A DNA stretch of 8,530 nucleotides from an uncultured Anaerolineaceae bacterium (GCA_937907495.1 CALESS010000560.1:1-8530), one strand, 5' to 3'. Counted from the first letter of the stretch, positions 1 to 5,492 are shown. Program-made: numbers and translations. Notes: generated by a model not told the origin, from the letters alone.

Positions 1-1
1 C

Positions 2-553
2 ATCCTGCTGACCGGCATTCACCCGCAGGAGCATATCCTGCAGCAAACCCAAAACGAGCATGTGTGCGGGTATATCCTCAAAGGGGAAATCAGCAATTCG
101 ATGGTCTGGGCGGTGAGCATGGCAATGGAAGGCCGCTGGATCTCCACCCCCGGCGTGGAAGACCTGGCGGGCGAATTGTGCTTTCGCCTGCCCCCGAACC
201 GGGTTTGCATCAACGGTCATACCCCGATCTATGATTTCACCCCGCGGGAGGTGGCTGCTGCCCGCCTGGCATTTCTCTTCTCCATGGAGCGGCGCGACCT
301 GGCAGATGAGATGAGCATCACCGAGAATTGGACCTACGGCCTGGTGAGTGGAATTTATAAAAAACTGGGGCTGGAGGAACTGCTCAATGGAGAAATTGAG
401 GCCCGCGAGAGGCTGGGAGATAACCCCCTGGCTCTCTCCCACTTGCAGCAGATCATGGATGAATTGAACGCCACCGCCTCCGGCAAGGCCAGGGATATGG
501 AAACCCTGGCTTTCCACGTGATGACCATGCCAGAAATGGAATTCTTCCCCTAA
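2..553 (+). CDS. Response regulator, NarL/LuxR type (C-terminal part, 5' end outside window)
   Basis: The reading frame is open from base 2, so the gene enters from outside the window; the GTG at 62 is probably internal. About 183 residues are visible. The first ~50 look like the end of a receiver domain: a beta-strand (ILLTG), then GYILKGE with the conserved lysine after beta-5, then an alpha-5 helix and a 'GRWISTPGVEDL' linker. The Asp that would be phosphorylated lies upstream of the window. Further on, FTPREVAAARLAF...LADEMSITENWTYGLVSGIYKKLGL aligns in register with the LuxR helix-turn-helix (usual form LTPRE...IAxxLxISExTVkxHvxxIyxKL). The recognition helix is diverged, with WTYGLV instead of TVKTHL. 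The protein would bind DNA after activation by a partner kinase. A ~35-residue acidic/helical tail follows the HTH and is longer than usual. Family assignment is fairly secure; regulated genes are unknown. Confidence 0.75.
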   Translation: MLLTGIHPQEHILQQTQNEHVCGYILKGEISNSMVWAVSMAMEGRWISTPGVEDLAGELCFRLPPNRVCINGHTPIYDFTPREVAAARLAFLFSMERRDLADEMSITENWTYGLVSGIYKKLGLEELLNGEIEARERLGDNPLALSHLQQIMDELNATASGKARDMETLAFHVMTMPEMEFFP

Positions 554-576
554 ACCATAGATAATCTACACCTCCA

Positions 577-636
577 CCCGCCTCCTTTCGGCTAAGATGA
601 TGAAAACCAGTTCACCAATTGCCGAGAGGAGGCGGG
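577..636 (+). promoter_or_regulatory. Long inverted repeat enclosing the Shine-Dalgarno of the next gene
   Basis: Bases 577-592 are the reverse complement of 621-636, with 15 Watson-Crick pairs and one G-U (587/626). The loop is the 28 nt at 593-620. The ribosome binding site AGGAGG (627-632) of the gene starting at 638 lies inside the right arm, so in RNA the stem would hide it. A -10-like GATAAT at 560-565 would start transcripts near 572, just before the left arm; its -35 match is poor. It could be a translational switch, a terminator for the upstream gene (there is no U-tract), or a DNA operator. Confidence 0.6.
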
Positions 637-637
637 T

Positions 638-952
638 ATGTCATTTCAATGGACAGATCACTCAAAATGGCAGGCGGCAAGACGGGGCCTGTCGCACGAC
701 GAGCTGGAATATATTCTCTTTTTTGCCAGCAAGTACCACCGGGCTGGCGCACTCATCTTCTACCTGAAGCAGGCCGACCTGCCAGCCAGCGACCAACGGC
801 GGGATTTCGCCTGCCGCCTGGTGGGAACCGCCGTGGTGATGGGACGCGACCAGCGCACCATCATCACCGTCTGGCGTAACCGGCGCAAGGGGCTCAAGCA
901 CATCCGCTGCAAACAGGATCGCACCCGCTTCAACGAAGAATACTGGCAATAG
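638..952 (+). CDS. Small DUF4258-like protein
   Basis: This 104-aa soluble, basic protein has no signal or membrane segment. The visible pattern is RRGLSHDELEYILFFASKYHRAGALIFYLKQADLP..., then RRDFACRLVGTAVVMGRDQRTIITVWRNRRKGLKHIR. It resembles the DUF4258 family: an 'RGIs..Ei' helix at the start, then strands ending in a 'G(T)xVV...iITVwRN' hairpin. Some DUF4258 members are toxin-like, but no antitoxin partner is seen here and no function is claimed. The start at 638 is set by AGGAGG at 627-632, five bases upstream. That site is buried in a 16-bp inverted repeat, suggesting controlled translation. The gene stands alone between the response regulator and surE. The family call is from memory of the pattern and is moderately sure; that the gene is real is more certain. 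Confidence 0.7.
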   Translation: MSFQWTDHSKWQAARRGLSHDELEYILFFASKYHRAGALIFYLKQADLPASDQRRDFACRLVGTAVVMGRDQRTIITVWRNRRKGLKHIRCKQDRTRFNEEYWQ

Positions 953-969
953 CAGGGGGATTTTATCCA

Positions 970-998
970 TCCACCGGGTGCAGGGGGCGCCCGGTGGA
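970..998 (+). terminator. Hairpin after the DUF4258-like gene (weak terminator candidate)
   Basis: Bases 970-980 pair with 988-998: an 11-bp GC-rich stem with one G-U and a 7-nt loop (CAGGGGG). It lies 18 bases after the stop codon. No T-run follows it, so it is a stable 3' hairpin and at best a weak intrinsic terminator. Confidence 0.4.
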
Positions 999-1010
999 AA
1001 GCGGAATCCT

Positions 1011-1040
1011 TTCACGAGCCAGCCCGGATTGATGTACAAT
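1011..1040 (+). promoter_or_regulatory. Possible surE promoter
   Basis: TTCACG (1011-1016) and TACAAT (1035-1040) are separated by 18 bases and would start transcription near 1047, about 20 bases before surE. The -10 is a good match and the -35 is weak. The call rests on sequence match alone. Confidence 0.35.
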
Positions 1041-1067
1041 CCAGGTATCTACGTGGAAGGATAGGAC

Positions 1068-1847
1068 ATGCATATTCTCGTCACCAATGATGATGGCGTG
1101 CAGGCTCCCGGCTTGCTGGCGCTGGTTCAGGCGGTTCAACCGCTGGGCCGGGTGAGCGTGCTGGCACCCGACCATAACTGGTCGGCTTCCGGGCATGTGA
1201 AAACCATGCACCGGCCGCTGCGGGTGAAGGAAACCCGCCTGGCAGATGGCACCCCTGCCCTGGCTTCGGACGGAGCCCCCAGTGATTGTGTGGCTTTAGC
1301 CTTGCTGGGGCTGGTGGAAGGGCCGGTGGATCTGGTGGTCTCTGGCATTAACCCCTATGCCAACCTGGGGCATGATGTCACCTATTCCGGCACCGTCACC
1401 GCGGCCATGGAAGCCGCCATTGAACATATTCCAGCCATTGCCTTCTCGCTGGATGGCCCGGATTCGCCGATAACTGCCGAACGCTTCACGGACTCGGTGT
1501 TGATTGTGCGCCAGGTGGTGCAAAACGCCGCCCGCCAGGGGATTCCCGCCGGGATTTTGCTCAACGTCAACATCCCTTTCCGGCCCGCAGCAGAGATGCG
1601 GGGTTTCTGCATCACCCGCCAGGGGTTGCGCATCTACCGGGATGCACTGGTTAGGCGCGAGGACCCACGCGGTCAGCCATATTACTGGATCGGCGGAGAA
1701 TGGCCGACCGGGGTGCAGGAAGAGGGGACCGATTTTGGCGCACTGGGGGAGGGCTTTGTTTCCATCACCCCCTTGCAGTTGGATTTAACCGCCCATAGCC
1801 TGATCCCGGCTTTTGAACATTGGGATTGGCCCGGGTCCACGCCATAA
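1068..1847 (+). CDS. surE: 5'/3'-nucleotidase SurE
   Basis: SurE is a metal-dependent cytoplasmic phosphatase that removes phosphate from nucleoside monophosphates (in some species also short polyphosphate), linked to stationary-phase survival. The 259-aa length is typical. The protein opens with MHILVTNDDG; D8 and D9 are the metal ligands. S39 in WSASGH and N95 in the SGIN signature (residues 92-95) complete the metal site. The strongly conserved NLGHDVTYSGTV segment (residues 99-110) follows. The C-terminal half carries the usual dimerisation extension ending in FVSITPLQLDLTAH. The start is the ATG at 1068, preceded by GGAAGGATAGG. The gene appears monocistronic: it has its own candidate promoter and ends at a strong bidirectional terminator. 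No catalytic residue is missing. The identification is secure. Confidence 0.96.
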   Translation: MHILVTNDDGVQAPGLLALVQAVQPLGRVSVLAPDHNWSASGHVKTMHRPLRVKETRLADGTPALASDGAPSDCVALALLGLVEGPVDLVVSGINPYANLGHDVTYSGTVTAAMEAAIEHIPAIAFSLDGPDSPITAERFTDSVLIVRQVVQNAARQGIPAGILLNVNIPFRPAAEMRGFCITRQGLRIYRDALVRREDPRGQPYYWIGGEWPTGVQEEGTDFGALGEGFVSITPLQLDLTAHSLIPAFEHWDWPGSTP

Positions 1848-1903
1848 GCTGGGGGTTAAGGGTGCGCAAGAAGAATTTTCGCTTGTTTTAACCGGCGACA
1901 AGC

Positions 1904-1937
1904 AAAAACCGGGAGCGTTGGCTCCCGGTTTGGTTTT
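1904..1937. terminator. Bidirectional intrinsic terminator between surE and the NifU-domain gene
   Basis: A perfect 11-bp stem pairs 1906-1916 with 1921-1931 around a GTTG loop (1917-1920). On the + strand it is followed by GGTTTT. On the minus strand the A-run 1904-1908 gives TTTTT. It sits between convergent genes and can stop transcription from both sides. A smaller hairpin (GCTTGT 1881-1886 with ACAAGC 1898-1903) lies beside it. Confidence 0.85.
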
Positions 1938-1954
1938 ATAAGAATGCGATTTTT

Positions 1955-2209
1955 CTAGTCCTGCACAGCTTCCACCCCGGTTACTTCCGGGAAAAACTGG
2001 CGCAGGGTGCCTTCCACCCAGCCTTTGAGGGTCACCGGGGAAAGGGGACAGCCCAGACAGGCGCCGCCCATGCGCACCCTGACCACCTTGCCATCAAAAC
2101 TGACAAACTCCACCGAGCCGCCATGATAGGTATTGATATAGCCATCCAACTGTTCTACCAGGGCACGCATCTGCTCATCCACCGGGAATTTGGGAATTTC
2201 TTCGGTCAT
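1955..2209 (-). CDS. NifU C-terminal-domain (Nfu-type) Fe-S cluster protein
   Basis: This 84-aa protein is a stand-alone NifU C-terminal domain, the module that holds a labile iron-sulfur cluster and hands it to target apoproteins. The diagnostic segment is GGACLGCPLSPVTLKGWVEGTLRQFFPEV, with the CxxC pair at C51 and C54. The preceding ALVEQLDGYINTYHGGSVEFVSFDGKVVRVRMGGAC matches the family's helix-strand-strand core. The N-terminal IscU-like and central domains of full NifU are absent, as is usual for Nfu proteins. The ATG overlaps the stop of the upstream cNMP-fold gene (ATGA, 2206-2209), and AAGGAG (2216-2221) lies six bases upstream, so the pair is translationally coupled. The family is clear; the client protein is unknown. 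Confidence 0.9.
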   Translation of the reverse strand: MTEEIPKFPVDEQMRALVEQLDGYINTYHGGSVEFVSFDGKVVRVRMGGACLGCPLSPVTLKGWVEGTLRQFFPEVTGVEAVQD

Positions 2210-2694
2210 TTTTCGCTCCTTCCGGGACCTTCGCAGCGGTCCAACCCATTTTGTAAGATCGCCAGGATTTGTTCATGTGTGCTGGAAAGTCGTTCAGCAA
2301 TCACACTTGCCAGACGTTCCAATAATACCACACCCGTTTCCGGATGGCGGTCACAAAGGCAGTGCAGTTTTTCACCATACAGGCGCTGGGCTTCCACCGG
2401 TTCCCCGGCCACTGCGGCGGAGGTGTACACATCGCGCCCCAATGCAGCCGACCAACCAAACACTCCGCCCGGTGAGATTTTTGCCACGGTGAGAATGGGT
2501 CCATCATAAGGCTTGTAGCGCACTTCCACACAGCCGCTAACGAGCAGATACAGGCAGGTTGCCGGCGCACCCTGTTCAAAAATCACCATGCCCGCCGGAA
2601 AGTGGCAATATTCCAGCAGGGGATTGATCTCCAGCAGTTGTGCCTCGCTCAAGCCCTGAAAAAGTGGGAAATTCGCCAACTCTTGCTTTAACAT
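2206..2694 (-). CDS. Single-domain cNMP-binding-fold protein (Crp-like, no HTH)
   Basis: From the ATG at 2694 this is 162 aa. It begins with the usual Crp-family helix (LANFPLFQGLSEAQLLEINPLLEYCHFPAGMVIFEQG) and continues through the beta-roll (LYLLVSGCVEVRY...ILTVAKISPGGVFGWSAALGRDVYTSAAVAG) into a long helix (LLERLASVIAERLSSTHEQILAIL). It then ends, with no helix-turn-helix, so it should not bind DNA as Crp does. The phosphate-binding cassette normally reads FGE...R-A/T; here it reads FGW...YTSAA, without the Glu and Arg that hold cAMP. Another ligand, or none, is likely. The frame extends to an ATG at 2790, but residues from there to 2694 do not fit the family and neither start has a strong RBS. 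Its stop overlaps the NifU-domain start, implying a joint role, perhaps sensing in Fe-S metabolism (inference). Confidence 0.8.
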   Translation of the reverse strand: MLKQELANFPLFQGLSEAQLLEINPLLEYCHFPAGMVIFEQGAPATCLYLLVSGCVEVRYKPYDGPILTVAKISPGGVFGWSAALGRDVYTSAAVAGEPVEAQRLYGEKLHCLCDRHPETGVVLLERLASVIAERLSSTHEQILAILQNGLDRCEGPGRSEK

Positions 2695-2820
2695 TCTACT
2701 TATGTTAATAAAAGAACGCCGATGCGCAAAGTACCATATTTCCCAAATCCGCCGACAATGGTCACGCGCCGAAGGGGTGAATTGAGCCATTCAATATGAC
2801 AATCAACATTCGGGCCTGGG

Positions 2821-2851
2821 TGAAAATACAAAATCCCCATCCAGGATGGGG
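2821..2851 (-). terminator. Intrinsic terminator of the small membrane-peptide gene
   Basis: CCCCATC (2835-2841) pairs with GATGGGG (2845-2851) around a 3-nt loop. Read on the minus strand, the stem is followed by the T-rich ATTTTGTATTTTCA (rc of 2821-2834). It lies about 45 bases beyond the stop codon at 2897. Confidence 0.7.
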
Positions 2852-2896
2852 CAAGGTGGCAAGGGAGTCACATCTTCCCTGGCGGTTGAATAGTCG

Positions 2897-3034
2897 TTAG
2901 ATGGTGGAAACCAGCGAAAGGATCCAGGCCAGCACCAGGATCACCGAAATAACGATAAAGACAATCTGCTGCCAATTGCGGCGTGGTTTTTCTTCGCGCC
3001 GAAGATTTTTACTGTTGGTTGAACGATTGGACAT
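2897..3034 (-). CDS. Small single-pass membrane protein (45 aa), function unknown
   Basis: From the ATG at 3034 the peptide has 45 residues: a polar, strongly basic N-terminus (NLRREEKPRRN, residues 10-20), then one membrane helix (about residues 23-43, IVFIVISVILVLAWILSLV) and a short end. The positive-inside rule places the N-terminus in the cytoplasm. The start is supported by GAGGTG (rc of 3041-3046), six bases upstream. The frame continues up to 3133, but that extension has no RBS and does not look like part of the protein. A -10-like TAAAAT (rc of 3055-3060) lies just upstream. A terminator at 2821-2851 closes the unit. Similar tiny basic-plus-helix proteins are common in Chloroflexota, as I recall. 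No function can be assigned. Confidence 0.7.
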   Translation of the reverse strand: MSNRSTNSKNLRREEKPRRNWQQIVFIVISVILVLAWILSLVSTI

Positions 3035-3142
3035 ATTTTGCACCTCAGCCTCCAATTTTACCACTCTTTTCGGGGGGCCGGGTTGGAGGGTATGGATGGA
3101 CCTCGCCGTTTTTCTTTTTGAGAAATAGTCCAAAAACCATCC

Positions 3143-3171
3143 TTGGATTTTGAAACCGTTTGTGCTATGAT
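3143..3171 (+). promoter_or_regulatory. padR promoter with extended -10
   Basis: TTGGAT (3143-3148) and TATGAT (3166-3171) are 17 bases apart. TGC directly before the -10 (3163-3165) forms an extended -10. Transcription would start near 3178, only five bases before the palindrome at 3183, a classic place for repression. Confidence 0.65.
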
Positions 3172-3182
3172 CATTTCAAACA

Positions 3183-3203
3183 ATATGTCGTCTAGCGACA
3201 TAT
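3183..3203 (+). promoter_or_regulatory. Perfect palindrome, probable PadR operator
   Basis: ATATGTCG (3183-3190), a 5-base centre TCTAG, and CGACATAT (3196-3203) form a perfect 8+8 inverted repeat. It lies between the predicted start of transcription and the RBS of padR. PadR-type regulators bind ATGT...ACAT palindromes and often repress their own operon, so autoregulation is likely (inference). Confidence 0.75.
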
Positions 3204-3220
3204 AGGAGGTTTACCACCCC

Positions 3221-3568
3221 ATGCCCTCGAATCGTGAAACTGTTCTCCCCCTTTCTGAAGCCGTCTTCTTTATCTTGCTCTCCCTGGCGCAGGGTCCCCT
3301 CCACGGCTATGCCATTCTCAAAGATGTGGCAAGCCTGAGTGAAGCACGAATCCTGCTTAGCACGGGCACTCTGTATGGCGCGCTCAAGCGCATGCTGGAA
3401 CAGGGGTGGATTGAGCGGGTGGATGACCCGCAGCCCAACCTCACTGAGCGCGAGCGCAAAGCCTATTCCCTCACCCAGTTGGGACGCCGCATTTTGAATG
3501 CTGAACTAAACCGCCTGCGGCAACTGGTAGATTTAGCCGGGACACAACTATTGGAGGAATGCAGATGA
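3221..3568 (+). CDS. PadR-family transcriptional regulator
   Basis: This 115-aa protein is a short PadR winged-helix repressor (subfamily 1 size, with one C-terminal dimerisation helix). The winged helix runs from about residue 13: FFILLSLAQGPLHGYAILKDV, then the recognition region ILLSTGTLYGALKRMLEQGWIERV, then the wing (RERKAYSLTQLGRRIL). HGYxI and GTLYxxLxRLxxxGWI are the family hallmarks. The start is the ATG at 3221, with TAGGAGGT at 3203-3210. Its own promoter carries a perfect palindrome, so it probably represses the operon until an unknown ligand releases it. The stop overlaps the start of the following membrane-protein gene (ATGA, 3565-3568). PadR genes are often paired in this way with the membrane protein they control. 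The identification is secure; the ligand is unknown. Confidence 0.95.
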   Translation: MPSNRETVLPLSEAVFFILLSLAQGPLHGYAILKDVASLSEARILLSTGTLYGALKRMLEQGWIERVDDPQPNLTERERKAYSLTQLGRRILNAELNRLRQLVDLAGTQLLEECR

Positions 3569-4830
3569 ATTTCCTGGTTCATCTGGTCACCCAGGGTTAT
3601 GCGGCCATTCTACACTTATATCCATTGGCTTTTCGCCAGGAAATGGGGGCGGAGATGCAGGATGTTTTTGGCCAGGTGATAGCAGAAGCATCTCAGGGCG
3701 GTTGGGGTGCCATCATATTGGTTTTTTGGCGGGAGCTGCGCGATCTGCCCGGCAACCTGGCAGCAGCACAGCGCAGCCACCCGCAAGGTGAGTTCAAAAT
3801 GAAACGAAATGGTTTCTTCCTGGTGACCTTGTTCGTCTCTATCATAATTGTGCAGATCGCTTTCGGCTCCTATTTGGGTGGAATCTGGACCATTACAATT
3901 GGCCTGGTTGTTGCCTTCCCTCTCTCACTTTTGCTCTGGCAGGCCAGAAAATTGCGGACGAAGACATTGATCTATATCGGCCTGGGCGTCCTACTCGGCC
4001 TGTTGTGGCCTACATCCTCTCTGGTAGAATCGGAGAAATTTTATAATTACCATCTGCCCCAGCCTTATCTTTCCATCGTGAACATCCTTGTCTTTTCGTG
4101 TTTTCTCCTGGCGGTCGTCATGGCGGCGGCTATGATAGATCAAGCTGCCCAGATACTGCATCGTTGGCTGAATCTGCCGCCCACAAAGCCGGGCGAACTT
4201 TCCGCCCCGACCAAACGGGATGACTGGACGCTGCCAGCCCTGTTTGGCCTGAGCAGCGCCCTGTTGTTGATGTTCTTCCACAACCTCTCCGACCTGCTGA
4301 TGTGGGATAACACCTATGATGCCCTCGGGGGTCTATGGTTAATCCTACCGGTAATAACCTGTCTGCTATGCGGGATGGTGCTGGCCCTCAATCTGCCCGG
4401 CAAGTCCAAATGGATAAGTTTGCTCTTCATCCTCTTCATTCCGCTAATGATATATACATTGTCAATCCCCGCCATGAATATTGACGTTGGCACACTGACA
4501 AGAGAGCGTGGTGAACGCCTCACTTATGCCATCCAAACTTATTACCAGCGCGAAGGGCACTATCCGCAAACCCTGGCCCGCCTGACACCCCGAGACCTGC
4601 GTATGATCCAGCCGCCGTTCGTTCTCAACGGGCAAAATTGGTGTTACGATGCCGGGCAACATTATTACCGTTTGGGCTATGTGGATCGGGAGCATTGGAG
4701 CGCACCCGAGTATCGGGGAAATATGCTCGCTTCTGCCGGTGACCTTTCCGGCTTGCCGCCTGTTTGCCAGGCCGCGATTGCGAAACTAAGCATTGTTTAT
4801 AAAACTGCGGATATCCAAGGGAGCAAATAA
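3565..4830 (+). CDS. PadR-linked polytopic membrane protein with pseudopilin-like C-terminal domain
   Basis: I chose the ATG at 3565 (421 aa) because it forms an ATGA overlap with padR and has GGAGG seven bases upstream (3553-3557); an ATG at 3559 is the alternative. Residues 1-75 form a soluble helical segment (LYPLAFRQEMGAEMQDVFGQVIAEA...FWRELRDLPGNL). It resembles the N-terminal prefix found on many PadR-associated membrane proteins and permeases. About seven hydrophobic helices follow (roughly residues 84-104, 108-128, 135-151, 170-190, 223-240, 255-275, 284-301). The last ~110 residues are soluble and probably outside the cell: RGERLTYAIQTYYQREGHYPQTLARLTP..., then NWCYDAGQHYYRLGY. This is like the globular half of type II pseudopilins. 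No transporter motif is visible. A stress or envelope-sensing role under PadR control is possible, but unproven. Confidence 0.8.
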   Translation: MNFLVHLVTQGYAAILHLYPLAFRQEMGAEMQDVFGQVIAEASQGGWGAIILVFWRELRDLPGNLAAAQRSHPQGEFKMKRNGFFLVTLFVSIIIVQIAFGSYLGGIWTITIGLVVAFPLSLLLWQARKLRTKTLIYIGLGVLLGLLWPTSSLVESEKFYNYHLPQPYLSIVNILVFSCFLLAVVMAAAMIDQAAQILHRWLNLPPTKPGELSAPTKRDDWTLPALFGLSSALLLMFFHNLSDLLMWDNTYDALGGLWLILPVITCLLCGMVLALNLPGKSKWISLLFILFIPLMIYTLSIPAMNIDVGTLTRERGERLTYAIQTYYQREGHYPQTLARLTPRDLRMIQPPFVLNGQNWCYDAGQHYYRLGYVDREHWSAPEYRGNMLASAGDLSGLPPVCQAAIAKLSIVYKTADIQGSK

Positions 4831-5037
4831 AATCTGTCACTACCCTATTGTTAGTACAAGCCCCACAGCGTGGCGCTCCGCAATAAAACCGGGGTCAGGC
4901 AATCTATAAGCTCAAATGGAGATTTCCTCACCTGCTTTCTTGGTTTGCAAAGGACACAGATCGGCCTCATCCAATGATCAGAAGGAGTGAACCACTTGTC
5001 CTCAGATAGAAAATGTGAATCCCTTACCGATAACCAT
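4831..5037. other. Intergenic stretch, nothing recognised
   Basis: About 200 bases lie between the membrane-protein stop codon and the promoter at 5038. Base composition is closer to balanced than in the genes. I see no clear terminator, RNA gene or repeat. A minus-strand open frame crosses it and runs on through the ribozyme, but it looks like chance reading and matches no known protein. Confidence 0.5.
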
Positions 5038-5066
5038 TTGACTCCACCCTCACTTCCTGTTATATT
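5038..5066 (+). promoter_or_regulatory. Promoter of the ribozyme / small-ORF unit
   Basis: TTGACT (5038-5043) and TATATT (5061-5066) are separated by exactly 17 bases; each hexamer differs from consensus at one position. Transcription would start near 5073, leaving about 25 nt before the predicted ribozyme cleavage site. This is the best promoter match I found in the window. Confidence 0.75.
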
Positions 5067-5096
5067 TAGATTGTGAGTGAAAGCCGGTGGAGATAC

Positions 5097-5264
5097 AGCG
5101 GCTGAGCCCCGGAATGGTTCCGGGGTGACGAGGAAGAGGTTCCTCCCTGCGAAGGGAGCGCTAACCCTGCCGGGGCAGGGGAAAATCGAGAGATCAGCGG
5201 ATGCCTCCGGAGCTTGCAAGCTCCATTCTCCCCCAGACATAATTGTTGCCCGATGATACGGGCA
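5097..5264 (+). ncRNA. glmS-type self-cleaving ribozyme (GlcN6P-responsive), variant with extra core stems
   Basis: The order of elements matches the glmS ribozyme. The predicted cleavage site is A5097/G5098, followed by GCGGCUGAG (family: GCGCC-GA/G-). P1 is an 8-bp hairpin (5107-5114 with 5118-5125), joined directly to UGACGAGG (5126-5133). GAGGUU (5136-5141) supplies the 5' strand of P2 (GAGG 5136-5139 with CCUC 5204-5207). AUCGAGA (5185-5191) and GCGGAUGCC (5197-5205) are the other core blocks. P3 is GGAGCU/AGCUCC (5209-5214, 5219-5224). A candidate P4 is UGCCCG/CGGGCA (5247-5252, 5259-5264). Unlike standard members, 43 bases (5142-5184) with two hairpins sit inside the core. In the known family, glucosamine-6-phosphate acts as a cofactor for self-cleavage, which destabilises the downstream mRNA. 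No glmS follows here. The pairing near the cleavage site is shifted or has a bulge (see findings). The match is from memory. Confidence 0.85.
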
Positions 5265-5316
5265 TTTCACAGGAGCGCATCTTGCGCCCCTTATTGAGCA
5301 TCTACAGGAGGTACAC

Positions 5317-5451
5317 ATGCCCGGACGTTATGATTTTAAAGAAGAAGATATGTTAATCATTGAAAATAAATTGATTGAACCCACCCGCGAAGGGATGGAT
5401 ATGGAAACTGCCCAGATCTTGATGGATGATCGGGTTGCCACCGGCGGATAG
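5317..5451 (+). CDS. 44-aa protein of unknown function downstream of the glmS-type ribozyme
   Basis: The ATG at 5317 has an excellent Shine-Dalgarno, AGGAGGT (5306-5312), four bases upstream, and the frame runs 44 codons to TAG at 5449-5451. The product starts MPGRYDFKEEDMLIIENKL and ends in DDRVATGG. It is acidic, Met-rich, probably partly helical, and has no signal peptide, membrane helix, Cys or recognisable motif. It does not resemble the GlmS N-terminus (MCGIVGY), so it is not a truncated glmS. It is the only ORF between the ribozyme and the terminator at 5493. The RNA element would therefore make its synthesis depend on GlcN6P levels: high sugar phosphate, low protein (inference from the known ribozyme). 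Its reality rests on RBS quality and the promoter-to-terminator context; its function is unknown. Confidence 0.65.
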   Translation: MPGRYDFKEEDMLIIENKLIEPTREGMDMETAQILMDDRVATGG

Positions 5452-5492
5452 ATCCGGCTGCGGGGAGCCTCCCGGGCGTTCACTCACCCTGC

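Noticed and set aside
619..879. 86-codon + strand frame overlapping the DUF4258-like gene
   Set aside because: It is an out-of-frame shadow of the gene at 638-952 and has no RBS of its own.
2695..2790. Longer N-terminus for the cNMP-fold protein (start at 2790)
   Set aside because: The extra 32 residues do not fit the family, and the ATG has no Shine-Dalgarno. The start at 2694 gives the usual family beginning, although its RBS is also weak.
3035..3133. N-terminal extension of the small membrane protein
   Set aside because: The ATG at 3034 has a properly spaced GAGGTG; the upstream extension has no RBS and reads like promoter/intergenic DNA.
5096..5225. Cluster of hairpins read as a palindromic repeat array or attenuator
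   Set aside because: The hairpins differ from each other and are not repeats. Their order and the single-stranded blocks between them fit a glmS ribozyme, which explains them better.
5073..5300. Other riboswitch classes (cyclic-di-AMP ydaO, guanidine ykkC, cobalamin)
   Set aside because: Short stretches such as GCGCTAACC recall parts of the ydaO motif, but the rest of those consensus structures is missing, whereas several glmS core blocks match in order.
4851..5318. 155-codon minus-strand open frame
   Set aside because: It runs straight through the ribozyme, insert hairpins and promoter on the opposite strand, has a Cys/Pro/Ser-rich composition with no known domain, and its start sits in the RBS of the small ORF. 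It looks like a chance frame created by GC-rich hairpins.
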